Positions 63,442 through 64,000 of a DNA stretch of 64,000 bases are shown piece by piece (position 1 is the stretch's first letter; each line of letters starts with the position of its first letter). The stretch is from Roseateles sp. SL47 (GTDB taxonomy: Bacteria > Pseudomonadota > Gammaproteobacteria > Burkholderiales > Burkholderiaceae_C). The translations under genes and the position numbers were made by a program. The DNA is taken from positions 186,001-250,000 of the forward strand of contig NZ_CP113068.1 of the NCBI RefSeq assembly GCF_026625885.1. Reading direction: 5' to 3'. The notes below the pieces were generated by a model. It had not been told where the DNA came from. It did no database searches and worked only from the letters and a program-made list of their open reading frames with translations.

Positions 63442-64000
63442 CCGACGCCCAGGTATCCACCGTCCGCAACGACACCCATCGCTGGGTGCAGCGCGCCGTG
63501 ATCGGCCTGAACCTCTGCCCGTTCGCCAAGAGCGTGGAAGTGAATCAGCGCCTGCGCATCGTGGTGAGCACCGCAGACACCCCCGAAGCCCTGCTGCAGG
63601 ACCTGGCCCGCGAGCTGCTGGCCCTGCGCCGCGCCGACCCGGAACAGATCGAGACCACCCTGCTGGTGCACCCCCGGGTGTTGAACGACTTCCTCGACTT
63701 CAATGACTTCCTCGGCGCTGCCGATGCCCTGGTGGAAGACCTTGAACTCGACGGTCTGCTGCAGGTGGCCAGCTTCCATCCGGACTACCAGTTCGAAGGT
63801 ACCGAACCGGATGATGTGGACAACTACAGCAACCGGTCGCCCTACCCCACACTGCACCTGTTGCGCGAGGAAAGCATCGAGAAGGCCATGGACAGCATGC
63901 CGGACACGGACGCCATCTACGAAGCCAACATCGACACCCTGCGTCGCATCGGCCTGAAAGGCTGGGCCGCGCTGGATGTCGGCCCCCACGCCGTCGACCT
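63438..64000 (+). CDS. DUF1415 family protein (cut by window end)
   Basis: 187 codons are visible, open to the window edge. The frame starts at ATG 63438, overlapping the M20 stop (ATGA). Family marks: WVQRAVIGLNLCPFAKSVE near the N-terminus, VHPRVLNDFLDFNDFLG and FHPDYQFEGTEPDDVDNYSN. The function is unknown. The C-terminal few residues are missing. Confidence 0.85.
   Translation, partial: MTDAQVSTVRNDTHRWVQRAVIGLNLCPFAKSVEVNQRLRIVVSTADTPEALLQDLARELLALRRADPEQIETTLLVHPRVLNDFLDFNDFLGAADALVEDLELDGLLQVASFHPDYQFEGTEPDDVDNYSNRSPYPTLHLLREESIEKAMDSMPDTDAIYEANIDTLRRIGLKGWAALDVGPHAVD

Overview
The window looks like a chromosome segment of a betaproteobacterium of the order Burkholderiales, most like the Roseateles/Mitsuaria/Rubrivivax group. 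The base composition is high G+C. Gene orders are those of the order (anmK-erpA-rpsI-rplM; rsmI/yraN-diaA-dolP; pilU-pilT divergent from yggS; ABC pair-bolA-hisG-hisD), and the carbon-storage genes (PHA-type, wax-ester/DGAT-type) fit the group. The genus is an inference from gene order and protein character; no rRNA or tRNA gene was seen.

Layout. 1-7.5 kb: the end of anmK, erpA, rpsI-rplM, a GNAT protein, a DUF2726 protein, srkA and htpG. 7.7-14.6 kb: aroG behind a clear aromatic-amino-acid attenuator with a Phe-rich leader peptide, then tldD, rsmI, yraN, a DiaA-like protein, a DolP-like lipoprotein and a beta-hydroxyacid dehydrogenase. 14.7-20.3 kb: the pilus retraction ATPases pilU and pilT, yggS, a chemoreceptor and a one-domain TonB-like protein. 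20.4-24.7 kb: a copper-handling operon (His/Cys-rich protein, TolC-type lipoprotein, Tat-exported multicopper oxidase, CusF-like protein). 24.8-30.6 kb: an accessory stretch with a GTPase, two unrecognised proteins (one leucine-rich and effector-like), mtfA, a 17-bp tandem array, several copies of a 100-bp dispersed repeat, and cheZ. 30.8-36.4 kb: a small membrane protein, a CBS protein, an Lrp-type regulator and a giant indolepyruvate ferredoxin oxidoreductase. 36.5-43.7 kb: a DUF1800/DUF1501 pair, a probable Fur-controlled small gene-fumC-ZIP operon, and a secreted zinc-protease candidate. 43.7-51.2 kb: an MFS pump, an exonuclease, hisD, hisG, bolA, an ABC-2 exporter and a TetR regulator. 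51.4-58.3 kb: a small secreted protein, an enoyl-CoA hydratase, a DUF695/RraB protein, an alpha/beta hydrolase with two good starts, a wax-ester/DGAT-type acyltransferase, an acyl-CoA-binding protein, a PHA-system protein and a lipoprotein aminopeptidase. 58.5-64 kb: a molybdopterin oxidoreductase, a Leu/Ile/Val-type binding protein, an M20 amidohydrolase and a DUF1415 gene cut by the window end.

Most of the window is core chromosome with short operons. Three things stand out. First, the aroG leader has all the parts of transcription attenuation. Second, spacers and some gene ends repeatedly carry degenerate 9-bp tandem tracts of unrelated sequence; two of them appear to have become protein sequence (a His-every-third-residue segment in the copper operon and the n-region of a lipoprotein signal). 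Third, 29.4-30.1 kb holds about 21 copies of a 17-bp unit with a CACGTG core next to a cluster of 100-bp dispersed repeats.
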